From: CAVZYN01 sp963779515
Lineage (GTDB): Bacteria; Pseudomonadota; Alphaproteobacteria; Rhizobiales; Hyphomicrobiaceae
Assembly: GCA_963779515.1 (NCBI GenBank)
Contig: CAVZYN010000011.1
Coordinates: forward strand, 124,001-188,000
DNA length: 64,000 nucleotides
Reading direction: 5' to 3'
Shown here: positions 1-8,887 of the stretch, in pieces
How the letters are laid out: each line of letters begins with the position of its first letter
Numbering within the stretch: position 1 is the stretch's first letter
Translations under genes and position numbers: made by a program
The notes under the pieces: generated by a model
Told to the model about the DNA's origin: nothing
Database searches by the model: none
What the model saw: the letters and a program-made list of their open reading frames with translations, nothing else

Positions 1-548
1 CCGGCGAGATCGCTCGTCCAATAAATTCGGAACCGCCGATCGCCCAGCAACTCGGCATACTGCGCGCCGCGCTCTTCATCCGCCATGGCGAGCGTCACGG
101 CCGCTGGAAGCCCGCGTCCGAGGTCCGCCGCAAAACTCGGCCCCGACAAGACCGCAACTGCTGCCGACGGCAGCTCATGCGCCAAGATGTCCGAAAGCAA
201 CGCGCCGGTCGCTTGCTCAAGGCCTTTCGAGCACAGTACGACCGGCGTTCCGGGTTTCAATACAGGCTGCAGAAGCTTCGTCATGGCCCGTGTCTGCTGC
301 GCCGGCACCGCCAGCAGCAGCACGTCGCGCGCCGCAACCGCCGCAAGATCGGATGTCGCGCGCAGGCGCTGATCGAGCGCGATGCCGGGGAGATATGGCG
401 TATTGCGGTGCGCAATTGTGATCTCTCGCACGACGTCGGCGTTGCGCGCCCATAGCATCACGTCGCGTCCCGCTTGGCACAGCATGTGCGCCAGCGCCGT
501 GCCCCACGCGCCGCCGCCGATTACCCCGATGGTCGTGCCTTCAGTCAT
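1..548 (-). CDS. gpsA: Glycerol-3-phosphate dehydrogenase [NAD(P)+], 3' end cut by window edge
   Basis: Reduces dihydroxyacetone phosphate to sn-glycerol 3-phosphate for phospholipid synthesis in the cytosol. The visible first ~182 residues open with the dinucleotide-binding motif GVIGGGAWGTALA and continue with the family pattern WARN, LPGI and VVLCSKGLE, followed by LSGPSFA in the substrate region. The ATG at 548 sits just before the Rossmann strand, which is the usual start for the family. The C-terminal alpha-helical domain lies beyond base 1. It is on the same strand as tsaD, with a 177-bp gap that holds a dispersed repeat; the gpsA-tsaD-hemC order is common in Bradyrhizobium-type genomes. 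Identity is clear from the sequence motifs. Confidence 0.95.
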   Translation of the reverse strand, partial: MTEGTTIGVIGGGAWGTALAHMLCQAGRDVMLWARNADVVREITIAHRNTPYLPGIALDQRLRATSDLAAVAARDVLLLAVPAQQTRAMTKLLQPVLKPGTPVVLCSKGLEQATGALLSDILAHELPSAAVAVLSGPSFAADLGRGLPAAVTLAMADEERGAQYAELLGDRRFRIYWTSDLA

Positions 549-591
549 GCTCTCGATCCTAGTGCTCGGCCTCGATCAAAATGTACCACGT

Positions 592-665
592 CATCCCGGA
601 CGACGAACCGCATTTGAGCGGTGAGGAGATCCGGGACCCAGCACGAGAATCGCCGAGGGCACCAT
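592..665 (-). repeat. 74-bp dispersed intergenic repeat, copy 1 (inverted relative to copy 2 at 7483)
   Basis: The reverse complement of this stretch matches 7483-7556 over its full 74 bases with only scattered differences. It lies in the gpsA-tsaD gap. Its outer edges carry CATCCCGG and an internal CCGGGACCCAG box, both shared with the element at 27126-27237. It looks like a non-autonomous intergenic repeat; no reading frame in it is convincing. Confidence 0.8.
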
Positions 666-725
666 AGTCAGTTGAATAGCGTGGCTTCGCCGCATTGTTT
701 CGCTGGACCCCGGATAACGTGCGGC

Positions 726-1871
726 CTAGCGGCCTTCCGTTTCTGGGATGATGGGCATCTGCGTCACGCCTTGGTCCCGAGTTCGGCCCGATCCGAGCAC
801 AGGTCGCGCATCCGTATCCAGCGGCCAGCGCGCGCGTGCCGTGACATCGAGCGTATCGGTAAGCCCGCGCGCAAGCCGTTCGGCACCCGTCCAGGCAATC
901 ATCGCACCGTTGTCGGTGCAGAGCGCCGGTGGCGGCACCAACAGGCGATATCCCATGCCGGCGCACGCGTCGCCGAGCGCCACGCGCAAGCGCTGGTTGG
1001 CGGCCACCCCACCCGCGACGACGAGCGTGCGCGCAACGCCCGTGGCATCGTCGCCGGCAAGATCGTCTGCCAGTGTCATGGCGCGCCGCACGCGATCGAC
1101 AACGGACGCCGCAACCGCCACCTCGAAGTCGGCGCACAGATCGGCGATGTCGCGCTCCTTGAGCGGCGCCAGCGCCTCCGCCTGCAGCCGCACCGCCGTC
1201 TTCAACCCGGCGAACGAAAAATGCGGCTCCGGCCGCCCGATCATGGGGCGGGGCAGCGCGAACCGCCCCGGCGTTCCCAGTTGCGCGGCCCGCTCGACGG
1301 CGGGGCCGCCGGGGAAGCCGAGCCCCAGGAGTTTTGCGGTCTTGTCGAAAGCTTCGCCGAGCGCATCGTCGATCGTGGTGCCGAGCCGCGTGTAGCGGCC
1401 AACGTCCCGCACCAGCAGCACCTGCGTATGCCCGCCCGACACCAGCAGCATCAGGTACGGCGGCGCGACCCCGTCGGTCAGGCCGACGGTCAGCGCGTGC
1501 GCCTCGAGATGGTTGACCGCGATCAAGGGCCGATCGTGCACCAGGCAGATAGCCTTGGCCGTCATCAGCCCGACATGCAGCCCGCCGATCAGCCCCGGCC
1601 CCGCCGTTGCGGCCACGGCATCGAGATCGTCAAATCCGCACCCCGCCGTCCGCATGGCGTCGGCAATCAGGTGATCGAGGCACTCGACATGCGCCCGCGC
1701 CGCGATTTCGGGAACGACCCCGCCGAACGCCCGGTGCTGATCCCACTGCGAACGGACAATATTGGACAGAATCCGCCCGCGCCCGTCCGGCGTGCGCGAT
1801 ACAACGGCGGCGGCGGTCTCGTCACAGCTTGTCTCGATGCCGAGCACGAGACTATCTTTCATCTGCGCCAT
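726..1871 (-). CDS. tsaD: tRNA N6-adenosine threonylcarbamoyltransferase TsaD
   Basis: Transfers the threonylcarbamoyl group from threonylcarbamoyl-AMP to A37 of ANN-decoding tRNAs, working with TsaB and TsaE in the cytosol. The 381-residue frame has the ASKHA-type N-terminus GIETSCDETAAAVV, the metal-binding HLEAH motif near residue 120, SGGHTQ, and the later nucleotide-site stretches GLGFPGGP and GGVAANQRLR. The start is ATG 1871, with a second in-frame ATG at 1862 (MKDSLV) that is equally possible. About 25 residues follow the normal family end (ARARWPLD), so it is slightly longer than usual. It is divergent from hemC, with about 70 bp between the two starts, so the promoters must overlap. 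Confidence 0.96.
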   Translation of the reverse strand: MAQMKDSLVLGIETSCDETAAAVVSRTPDGRGRILSNIVRSQWDQHRAFGGVVPEIAARAHVECLDHLIADAMRTAGCGFDDLDAVAATAGPGLIGGLHVGLMTAKAICLVHDRPLIAVNHLEAHALTVGLTDGVAPPYLMLLVSGGHTQVLLVRDVGRYTRLGTTIDDALGEAFDKTAKLLGLGFPGGPAVERAAQLGTPGRFALPRPMIGRPEPHFSFAGLKTAVRLQAEALAPLKERDIADLCADFEVAVAASVVDRVRRAMTLADDLAGDDATGVARTLVVAGGVAANQRLRVALGDACAGMGYRLLVPPPALCTDNGAMIAWTGAERLARGLTDTLDVTARARWPLDTDARPVLGSGRTRDQGVTQMPIIPETEGR

Positions 1872-1942
1872 ACCATCGGCCGCCTTGCCGCTGCGTGTCG
1901 AACGTCCTATTCATCGCCGCGATAGCACCCTGGGAGATCCCG

Positions 1943-2872
1943 TTGCAAGCAGCGTCAATCCGGATCGGCACACGTGGTTCGCCGCTCGCTCTGGTCCAGG
2001 CGCGCGACGTGCGCGATCGGCTGGCCGCCAGTCATGGCATCGATCCCGCCGCCATCGAGATCCGCATCATCAAGACCTCCGGCGACCAGATCCAAGACCG
2101 GCCGCTCTCCGAAGTCGGTGGCAAAGGCCTCTTCACCAAGGAGATCGAGGACGCCCTCTTGGCGCGCGAGATCGACCTCGCGGTGCATTCCATGAAGGAT
2201 GTGGCGACTGTGCTGCCGGAGGGGCTCATCATCGCCGCCTGCCTGCCGCGTCAGGACGTCCGCGACGCCTTCATCAGTTTGAAGGTTCAGCGCCTCGCCG
2301 ATCTGCCACAGGGCGCGACCGTCGGCACATCGTCGCTGCGGCGCCAGGCGCAAATTCTGCGCGTCCGCCCCGATCTCAAGGTCATCGGCTTTCGCGGTAA
2401 TGTCGAGACGCGCCTGCGCAAACTCGCCGATGGCCTCGCCGACGCGACGCTGCTGGCCTGCGCCGGATTAAATCGTCTCGGCATGAGCGATCGCATTACG
2501 TCGCCGGTTGCGCTGTCGGAAATGTTGCCCGCCGTTGCCCAAGGCGCCGTCGGCATCGAGTGCCGCGCTGGCGATTCCTTGACGCGCGAACGTGTGCAAG
2601 CGCTCGACCACGCCGAGACGTCGGTCTGCGTCGCCGCCGAGCGCGCGTTCCTCGCCACGCTCGACGGCTCTTGCCGCACGCCGATCGCGGGCCTCGCGAG
2701 GCTTGCCGCCGGCAAGCTGTCGTTTCAAGGTGAGATCCTGACGCCCGACGGCCGCGAGCATCATGCGGCGAGCCGCGACGGCGCGCCCGTCGATGCCGCG
2801 CGCCTCGGCGACGATGCCGCCGCCGAACTTCTCGGCCGCGCCGGGCCGGCATTCTTCAAAGCACAAAGTTGA
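1943..2872 (+). CDS. hemC: Porphobilinogen deaminase (hydroxymethylbilane synthase)
   Basis: Polymerises four porphobilinogens into hydroxymethylbilane, an early step of haem, sirohaem and B12 synthesis. Family motifs run in order: IRIGTRGSPLALVQA, the SEVGGKGLFTKEIEDALL loop, AVHSMKDV, GTSSLRRQAQ, GFRGNVETRLRK, AQGAVGIECR, and the dipyrromethane cofactor cysteine in GSCRTPIAG. The frame stays open far upstream, but TTG 1943 gives 309 residues, the normal family length, and has GGGAG at 1932-1936 six bases upstream. A GTG at 1895 is the alternative. The stop overlaps the hemD ATG (TGATG), so the two are translationally coupled. Confidence 0.95.
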   Translation: MQAASIRIGTRGSPLALVQARDVRDRLAASHGIDPAAIEIRIIKTSGDQIQDRPLSEVGGKGLFTKEIEDALLAREIDLAVHSMKDVATVLPEGLIIAACLPRQDVRDAFISLKVQRLADLPQGATVGTSSLRRQAQILRVRPDLKVIGFRGNVETRLRKLADGLADATLLACAGLNRLGMSDRITSPVALSEMLPAVAQGAVGIECRAGDSLTRERVQALDHAETSVCVAAERAFLATLDGSCRTPIAGLARLAAGKLSFQGEILTPDGREHHAASRDGAPVDAARLGDDAAAELLGRAGPAFFKAQS

Positions 2873-3609
2873 TGCGGCTGCTCGTCACCCGTCCCGAGCC
2901 CGAGGCCCTCAAACTTCGAGCGGCGCTCGAAGAGATGGACTGCGAGGCAACGGTCGAGCCGCTGATGCAGGTGCGCTTCGATGACCCCGACGAGATCGAA
3001 CTCAGCGAAGCCGAAGCCCTGATCGCGACGTCGCGCAACGCCATTCGCGCCATCAAGATGCAGCCGGGCCTGCTCGCGATCGCGCGCGGCCTGCCGCTGT
3101 ATGCCGTTGGCCAAGCCACGGCACACGAGGCGCGCAATGCGGGCTTCGAATTGATCATCACCGGCGCCGGTACCGGTCGCGACCTGGTGCCCCAGATCAT
3201 CTCGACCCTCGATCCGGCGAACGGGTTCCTGGTGCACCTGGCCGGTGAAAAACTCGCCTACGATCTCGCCGCCGAACTCGAGGCGCATGGCTTCCGCGTG
3301 CTGCAACCCATTGTATACCGGACAGAACCTCTCACGGCGTTCTCGAACGATACGATCGAGCAGCTGGCGACGGGCGAGATCGATGGGGTGATCCTGATGT
3401 CCCCGCAAACGGCGGCGATATACGCGTCACTCATCAAGCGGCACGACCTGGTTGCAGCCGCACGCCAGCTCGTTCATTTCTGTCTCTCGCCCGCGGTTGC
3501 CGCGCGTTTGAAGCCGTTGGGTGATCTATCGCTTGAAGTCGCCACCGAACCCAAGCTAGAAGAAGTTCTTGCCCTGATTGATGAAACCCGGGCAAATTCA
3601 GATCTATAA
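2872..3609 (+). CDS. hemD: Uroporphyrinogen-III synthase
   Basis: Cyclises hydroxymethylbilane to uroporphyrinogen III with inversion of ring D. The 245-residue protein starts MRLLVTRPEPEA, the typical HemD opening with the TRP motif. Later marks are TSRNAIRA, YAVGQATA, and the second-domain stretch IDGVILMSPQTAA followed by CLSPAVAARL. This family is poorly conserved, but the direct coupling to hemC (one-base overlap, ATG at 2872 inside hemC's TGA) makes the call firm. The downstream COG4223 and hemY genes follow in the same direction, as in many alphaproteobacteria. Confidence 0.93.
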   Translation: MRLLVTRPEPEALKLRAALEEMDCEATVEPLMQVRFDDPDEIELSEAEALIATSRNAIRAIKMQPGLLAIARGLPLYAVGQATAHEARNAGFELIITGAGTGRDLVPQIISTLDPANGFLVHLAGEKLAYDLAAELEAHGFRVLQPIVYRTEPLTAFSNDTIEQLATGEIDGVILMSPQTAAIYASLIKRHDLVAAARQLVHFCLSPAVAARLKPLGDLSLEVATEPKLEEVLALIDETRANSDL

Positions 3610-3799
3610 GCAAACTCGGAGGTTCAGGCGCTCGCAGCACTGACGAAGGCGCTGCGGCCAATGTGGTGCAGCCTGTGAATGGCTCGAACAATGTGCAGCC
3701 ATCTCGCCCGCCAGTGCCCCGTTTGAGAAGTCCCCTTGAGAGATCCCTGAGAGTTCCGAGTTCGAGTATAGTCCGCAGAGTGAGAGGTCAGCGTCCCCC

Positions 3800-5570
3800 A
3801 TGGCCAACAACAACGACCAAAACAACAAGTCCGGCGGCAAACCCGTCGATCCGAAACGCCCTTACGCAACGATCGATCTGAAGGCGACCGAAGTCAAAGC
3901 GTCGTCCGAGACGAAGCCGGCATCGCCGGGCACCACCACGCCATCGACGGCGGCGACGGCGTCAGCCGCTGGTGCGGCTGCCACAGCCGCCGCGGCAAAA
4001 TCGTCTTCGGCTTTTGATGCTGCATCGTCTCAGACGCGGACCACCGCCGAGGCGTTGAAGACGGCGGTCGACAACAGCGCCGTCAAGGATACGGTCAAAG
4101 ACGCGGGCAAGGCATCGCTCGCCGGTGCGGCGAGCACGGTTTCCGGCACGGCGAAGACGGCGGCCGCGGCCGCGCCCGTGGTGGCGCGCAAAGGCGGCGG
4201 ATTTCTCTCGCACATGGCCGCCGGCATTGCGGGCGCCGCGTTGACGCTCGGCGCCGGCACGGCGTTCTGGCCCTCCATCGCCCCCATGGTTCTGTCGCAG
4301 AGCCAGGGCGGCCCCGACATGACGCGCCGCCTCGCCGAGTTGGAGCGCGCCGTCAAGGAGCGCCCGGCGGCAACGGCGGCGCTGCCCGCCGACATCGCCC
4401 AGAAATTGACGGCGACCGAAGCGCGCATCGGCAAGGTCGAGCAGGCGAGCGGCGACGTCACCAGCAAGATCGCGTCCGAGATCAAAGCAGCCGAAGAGCG
4501 CCTCGCCAAGCAAACCGGCGGCGCCGAGGCCGGCCGCATCGCCAAGCTCGAGGAAACACTTTCGACGCTGTCCAAGGCCGCGCAAGCCGATCCAAACAAC
4601 GCCGGCCGCCTGCCGCAGCTCGCCGCCATCACCGGCAAGCTCGCCGATCTCGAAACCAACCTCAATACGCGCACGACGAGCCTGCGTCAGGACGTCATCA
4701 AGGAAGTCGAAACGCCGCATCGCCTCCATCGCTGAAGCCAGCGAAGCCGCCAAGTCCGGCACCGCGCGCATCGACCGCGACGTCTCGACCATGAAAACCG
4801 ACGCGGTCCGCCTCGGCCAGCGCACCGAGCGCATGGAACAGACGTTGAAGTCGGTGCAGGAAGAGTCCGGCGGCTACAAGACCTCGATCGACGGCCTGAA
4901 GGCCGACCTCGACACGCGCCTGAAGTCGGTCGCCAAGCCCGCCGACGTCGCCGCCGCCCTGCAGCCCGTCGCGACCAAGATGGCGACGCTAGAGCAGAAC
5001 GTCCAGAACGTCGTCAAGGGCGAGCAGGACCGCAACTCCAATGCCGAGCGCATCGTGCTCTCGCTGGAACTCGCGAGCCTGCGCCGCACGCTCGATCGTG
5101 GCCTGAAGTACGCGCCTGAACTCGCGGCGGTGAAGAAGGTTGCTGGCGACAAGTTTAACCTCGCGCCGCTCGAAGCGGCGCAGAACACCGGCGTCCCGGC
5201 GCTGCCCGATCTCGCCAACGAGTTCCGCCGCGTCGCCAACGCCATCCTCGACGTCGACGCCGATCAAGCCGACGCCTCCGTCGTCGATCGCCTGCTGACC
5301 GGCGCCAAGTCGATCGTGCGCGTCCGCAAGGTCAACTACAGCCCCGAAGACAAAGGCACGGAAGCGAGCGTTGGCCGCATGGAAACAGCGCTGCGCGACA
5401 ACCGGCTCGGCGACGTGCTGGAGGAAGCCAAGAAGATCCCGCCACGCTCCGCTGCTCCCGCGCAGGATTGGCTGAAGAAGATCGAGGCGCGTCACGCCGT
5501 CGATAAAGCGCTCTCGAGCCTCGAAGCCGAATTGAAGTCGTCGCTGAGCGGCGGGAAAGGCACAAAATAA
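3800..5570 (+). pseudogene. COG4223/mitofilin-like membrane protein, split by a one-base insertion
   Basis: An inner-membrane, coiled-coil protein of the alphaproteobacterial COG4223 family, related by position and architecture to mitochondrial mitofilin (Mic60). The first frame (3800-4735) has a hydrophilic Ala/Thr/Ser-rich N-terminus, one membrane span near residues 135-155 (MAAGIAGAALTLGAGTAFW), then Ala/Lys/Glu coiled coil. It stops at 4735. The continuation (DRDVSTMKTDAVRLG onward) is in the +1 frame to 5570. Dropping one C from the CC at 4715-4716 restores one 589-residue frame through KEVETRIASIAEASE. The second half would otherwise have to start at ATG 4791. Its stop overlaps the hemY start (TAATG). 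This could be a real mutation or a sequencing or assembly error; a very recent event is suggested because both halves are otherwise intact. Confidence 0.85.
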
Positions 5571-7375
5571 TGTCACGCCTCGTCCTCATACTGCTCGGCG
5601 TCCTTGCGTCCGCCGCTGGCCTGCATTGGCTCGCCGACCGCCCGGGCACACTCGTCGTCGAGTGGCAAGGTTATGTGATCGAGCGCACCGTGTTCGAGGC
5701 GCTCGTCATGCTGGCGCTGACGATCGCGCTTGTCATGTTCGTGTGGTCTCTGATCCGCACCATCTGGAAAAGCCCCGCCAAGGTCGGCCAGATCATCACG
5801 AGGAAGCGCGAACAGCGCGGCCTCGAGGCGCTCTCCGCTGGCATGATCGCGATCGGCTCCGGCGATCGCAACCAGGCGACGCGCGCCGCGGTCCAAGCGC
5901 GCAAGGCGCTGCCGAACGAACCGCTGACGCATCTGTTGCGCGCCCAGACCGCGCAGCTTTCGGGCGACCGCACCACCGCGCGCCGCCTGTTTGAAGCCAT
6001 GCTCGCCTCGCCAGATACCGAAGCGCTGGGCTTGCGCGGCCTGTTCCTCGAAGCCGAACAAGAGAAGGAATTCGACGCCGCCCGCCAATTCGCCGAGCGC
6101 GCGTTGAAGCTCAACCCGAAGTCCGAATGGCCCGTCGATGCCTTGCTCGAATTACAGTGCAAGGCGAAGGACTGGAACGGCGCCCTCGAGACCATCGGCA
6201 TCGGCCGCAAGCACGGCCAGCTCGAAAAGTCCGCCGCTGACCGGAAGCGCGCCGTCATCCTCACGGGCCAGGCCATGGCGCTCGAAGACGGCAATCCCGA
6301 GCAGGCCATGGCCTACGCCCAGGAAGCGCACGCACTGGCGCCGCACTTGGCTCCCGCCGCCGCCGTTGCTGGCCGCATTCTCGCCTCGCGCGGCCAGACC
6401 GGCAAAGCCGCGAAAATCCTGATGCGGACGTGGAAAGACGCCCCCCATCCAGAACTCGCGACCGTCTACACCTACGCCCGCCCCGGCGACAGCCTGCGCG
6501 ATCGCCTCGAGCGCTCGAAGCAGCTGATGCAGGCGCTGCCCGGCAACGCCGAAGGCGCCATGGCGTTCGCCGAAGCCGCCATCGCCTCGTCCGCCTGGGA
6601 CGACGCGCGCGCCGCCATGCAGCCCTACCTCGACGCGCGCCTGACGCAGCGTGTGTGCACGACCATGGCCCGCATCGAAAGCGGCGCCGGTCACGCCGGC
6701 GCCGTCCGCGAATGGCTCGCCCGCGCCGTCAACGCGCCGCGCGATCCGGCCTGGACCGCCGACGGTGTCGTCTCCGAAAACTGGGCGCCGATTTCGCCCG
6801 TCACCGGCCGCCTCGACGCCTTCCAGTGGAAGATCCCCGTCGAGATGCTGGAGAAGCCCGAAGGCGCACTCCTCACCGCCAAGATCGAGGAGTTCGTGAA
6901 ACTCGGCCTCCCCGAGCCGCGGCCGATCGCGGCGGCCCCAGTCGCGGCGTCGCACATCCCGCACGCCGAGCCGCGCACGCCGGCGCGTCCGCCGATCGTC
7001 GACATCGAGGATGCCGAAGAGCTGCCGGTCACGATGCCCGCCGATCGCGCGCGTCCGGCCGCGGCCTCCACCGCTGCAGCCAAGCCGCCACCGGTCGTCA
7101 TCATCGATCGTCACGCTGACGCAAGACTGCCTGAGGCAAAATTGGCGGACGTGAAGCTGGCGCCGCACCTCGCCGGCAATGGCGCGGGCAGCGCCAGCCA
7201 CGTCACACCGGTCTCGAAAGCGCGTGCCGTCGATCCGATCGAGACGGCGCGCAAGTCCGAGCCGAAAATCTACGTGCCGCCGCGCGCGCCCGATGATCCC
7301 GGCCTCGACAACGCGGTGCAGGACACCGGCAGTACGCCGCTATCGCGCTACCGGTCGTCGGCCGGCGGCAAATAG
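5570..7375 (+). CDS. hemY: HemY-type TPR membrane protein
   Basis: The HemY (HemY_N) family is linked to late haem synthesis in proteobacteria, though its biochemical role is not settled; it is unrelated to protoporphyrinogen oxidase HemY of Bacillus. The 601-residue protein has two N-terminal membrane spans (about residues 3-20 and 42-65) separated by LADRPGTLVVEWQGY, typical of HemY_N. A cytosolic or periplasmic TPR-like helical region follows to about residue 445, then a Pro/Ala-rich disordered tail. ATG 5570 overlaps the upstream stop by one base, so it is coupled to the COG4223 gene. The frameshift upstream could weaken its translation. Confidence 0.9.
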   Translation: MSRLVLILLGVLASAAGLHWLADRPGTLVVEWQGYVIERTVFEALVMLALTIALVMFVWSLIRTIWKSPAKVGQIITRKREQRGLEALSAGMIAIGSGDRNQATRAAVQARKALPNEPLTHLLRAQTAQLSGDRTTARRLFEAMLASPDTEALGLRGLFLEAEQEKEFDAARQFAERALKLNPKSEWPVDALLELQCKAKDWNGALETIGIGRKHGQLEKSAADRKRAVILTGQAMALEDGNPEQAMAYAQEAHALAPHLAPAAAVAGRILASRGQTGKAAKILMRTWKDAPHPELATVYTYARPGDSLRDRLERSKQLMQALPGNAEGAMAFAEAAIASSAWDDARAAMQPYLDARLTQRVCTTMARIESGAGHAGAVREWLARAVNAPRDPAWTADGVVSENWAPISPVTGRLDAFQWKIPVEMLEKPEGALLTAKIEEFVKLGLPEPRPIAAAPVAASHIPHAEPRTPARPPIVDIEDAEELPVTMPADRARPAAASTAAAKPPPVVIIDRHADARLPEAKLADVKLAPHLAGNGAGSASHVTPVSKARAVDPIETARKSEPKIYVPPRAPDDPGLDNAVQDTGSTPLSRYRSSAGGK

Positions 7376-7403
7376 GAAACCACTGAGCGAGCCCGGACTC
7401 GCT

Positions 7404-7462
7404 CGTCATCCCGGCCAAGCGAGGCCTTCAAGGCCGAGTGTAGCGCCGGGACCCAGCGGAAA
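7404..7462. repeat. CATCCCGG...CCGGGACCCAG intergenic palindromic half-element
   Basis: Lies just after hemY and carries the outer box CATCCCGG followed about 40 bases later by CCGGGACCCAG. The same paired boxes occur in the elements at 592-665 and 27126-27237. No reading frame here is convincing. Confidence 0.6.
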
Positions 7463-7482
7463 ATGTGCCGGAGGCTCAAAAC

Positions 7483-7556
7483 ATGGTGCCTTCGGCGAGT
7501 CTCGCACTGGATCCCGGATCTCCTCGCCGCTAAAGGCGGTTCGTCGTCCGGGATGA
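7483..7556 (+). repeat. 74-bp dispersed intergenic repeat, copy 2
   Basis: Near-identical inverted copy of 592-665, located in the 205-bp gap between hemY and the aminotransferase gene. It contains GGATCCCGGATCTCCTC and ends in GTCCGGGATG. It ends about 25 bases before the aminotransferase ATG, so it could influence that gene's leader. Confidence 0.8.
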
Positions 7557-7580
7557 TGCTGCCATTTGATTTATCGGCCC

Positions 7581-8753
7581 ATGCCCTCCCTCAATCAGCA
7601 CGTCTCCGACACCGGCAGCCCGCCGATTCCCGAAGCCTATGGCTGGACCGAACGCTACGACGGCCGCCACGGCCCGCTGATCCTGCTGTCGCAAGCGGCG
7701 CCCACCGATCCGCCCCCCGCAGCCTTCCTCGATCGCATGGCGGCGGCCGTGCGCGATCCCGACACCAGCCGCTATGGCCCCATTCGCGGCGACGCAGTGC
7801 TGCGCGACGCCTACGCCGCGCACGTCTCTGAAATCTATGACGCACGCATCGGCGCCAACGAGATCGCGATTACGCCCGGCTGCAATCAGGCCTTCGTCGT
7901 CACCATGATGGCGCTAGCGCCAGCGGGCTCCGCCGTGATCCTGCCGAGCCCCTGGTACTTCAATCACAAGATGACACTTGATCTCCTCGGCGTTGAAACA
8001 CGCACGCTCGCCTGCGACGCCGCGCAAGGCTTCGTGCCGCGCGTCGAAGACGCTGAACGCCTGATCGACAGCCGCGTCCGCGCCATCGTCCTCGTCACGC
8101 CCAACAATCCGACCGGTGCGATCTATTCGCCCGAGACAATCGCCGCATTCGCCGATCTCGCGCGCCGCCGCGGCCTTTGGCTCGTCATCGACGAGACCTA
8201 TCGCGACTTCCTGCCGGACGATGCCGGCCGCACGCATGATCTCGCCTGCGCCGGCGCGTGGCCGGACGGCGTCATCCAGCTCTACAGCTTCTCGAAGAGC
8301 TACTGCATCCCCGGCCACCGCCTCGGCGCCATTGTCGCCGGCGCGGCCGTGCAGACGCAGATGGCCAAGATCCTGGATACCTTGCAGATCTGTCCGCCGC
8401 GCGCCGCCCAGGCGGCGGTGGCGTGGGCGCTGCCGAACCTTGGCTCATGGCGCCAGGCCAATCGCCGCCGCATCAACGCTCGTGGCCGGCTGTTTCGCGG
8501 CATCTGCAACGATCTGGACGGCTGGCAGCTCGCCTCGATCGGCGCCTATTTCGCCTATCTCCGCCATCCCTTCGCCGGTGTCGCGTCCCCGCGCGTGGTC
8601 GAACGGTTGGCGGCCGAACGCGGCGTCCTCTGCCTGCCCGCCACGTACTTTGGTCCGGATCAAGAGGGATTCCTGCGCGTCGCCTTCGCCAACGCGGATG
8701 AGCCAACCTTGGCGGCGCTTCCAGCCCGCTTCCGCGGCCTGCAGGTCGCCTGA
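7581..8753 (+). CDS. PLP-dependent class I/II aminotransferase
   Basis: A fold-type I aminotransferase of 390 residues from ATG 7581 (a TTG at 7566 is also in frame). The PLP-binding features are visible: TPNNPTGAIYSPE (cofactor/substrate arginine region), DETYRDF (Asp contacting the pyridine nitrogen), and the Schiff-base lysine in YSFSKSYCIPGHRLG. The substrate cannot be told from the sequence. The closest general pattern is the aspartate/aromatic/alanine aminotransferase-like group. A radical SAM gene follows on the same strand after about 135 bp, so the two may act in one modification pathway. That link is inference from position only. Confidence 0.9.
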   Translation: MPSLNQHVSDTGSPPIPEAYGWTERYDGRHGPLILLSQAAPTDPPPAAFLDRMAAAVRDPDTSRYGPIRGDAVLRDAYAAHVSEIYDARIGANEIAITPGCNQAFVVTMMALAPAGSAVILPSPWYFNHKMTLDLLGVETRTLACDAAQGFVPRVEDAERLIDSRVRAIVLVTPNNPTGAIYSPETIAAFADLARRRGLWLVIDETYRDFLPDDAGRTHDLACAGAWPDGVIQLYSFSKSYCIPGHRLGAIVAGAAVQTQMAKILDTLQICPPRAAQAAVAWALPNLGSWRQANRRRINARGRLFRGICNDLDGWQLASIGAYFAYLRHPFAGVASPRVVERLAAERGVLCLPATYFGPDQEGFLRVAFANADEPTLAALPARFRGLQVA

Positions 8754-8887
8754 CGGATGTCAGTCCACGTAGTCACGGCCCCATAAATTGAATGTGAGTA
8801 AGGATTGCCGCATCGGCTGTGGTAATAAACACGCCGGTGTGCGTCGACTCCGCTGCACAACCCGAGACAGACCGAGGATCCGCCCCT

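Noticed and set aside
621..1925. 434-codon plus-strand frame over tsaD
   Set aside because: It is antisense to a clear TsaD with all motifs; its Arg/His-rich composition is that of a shadow frame in high-GC DNA.
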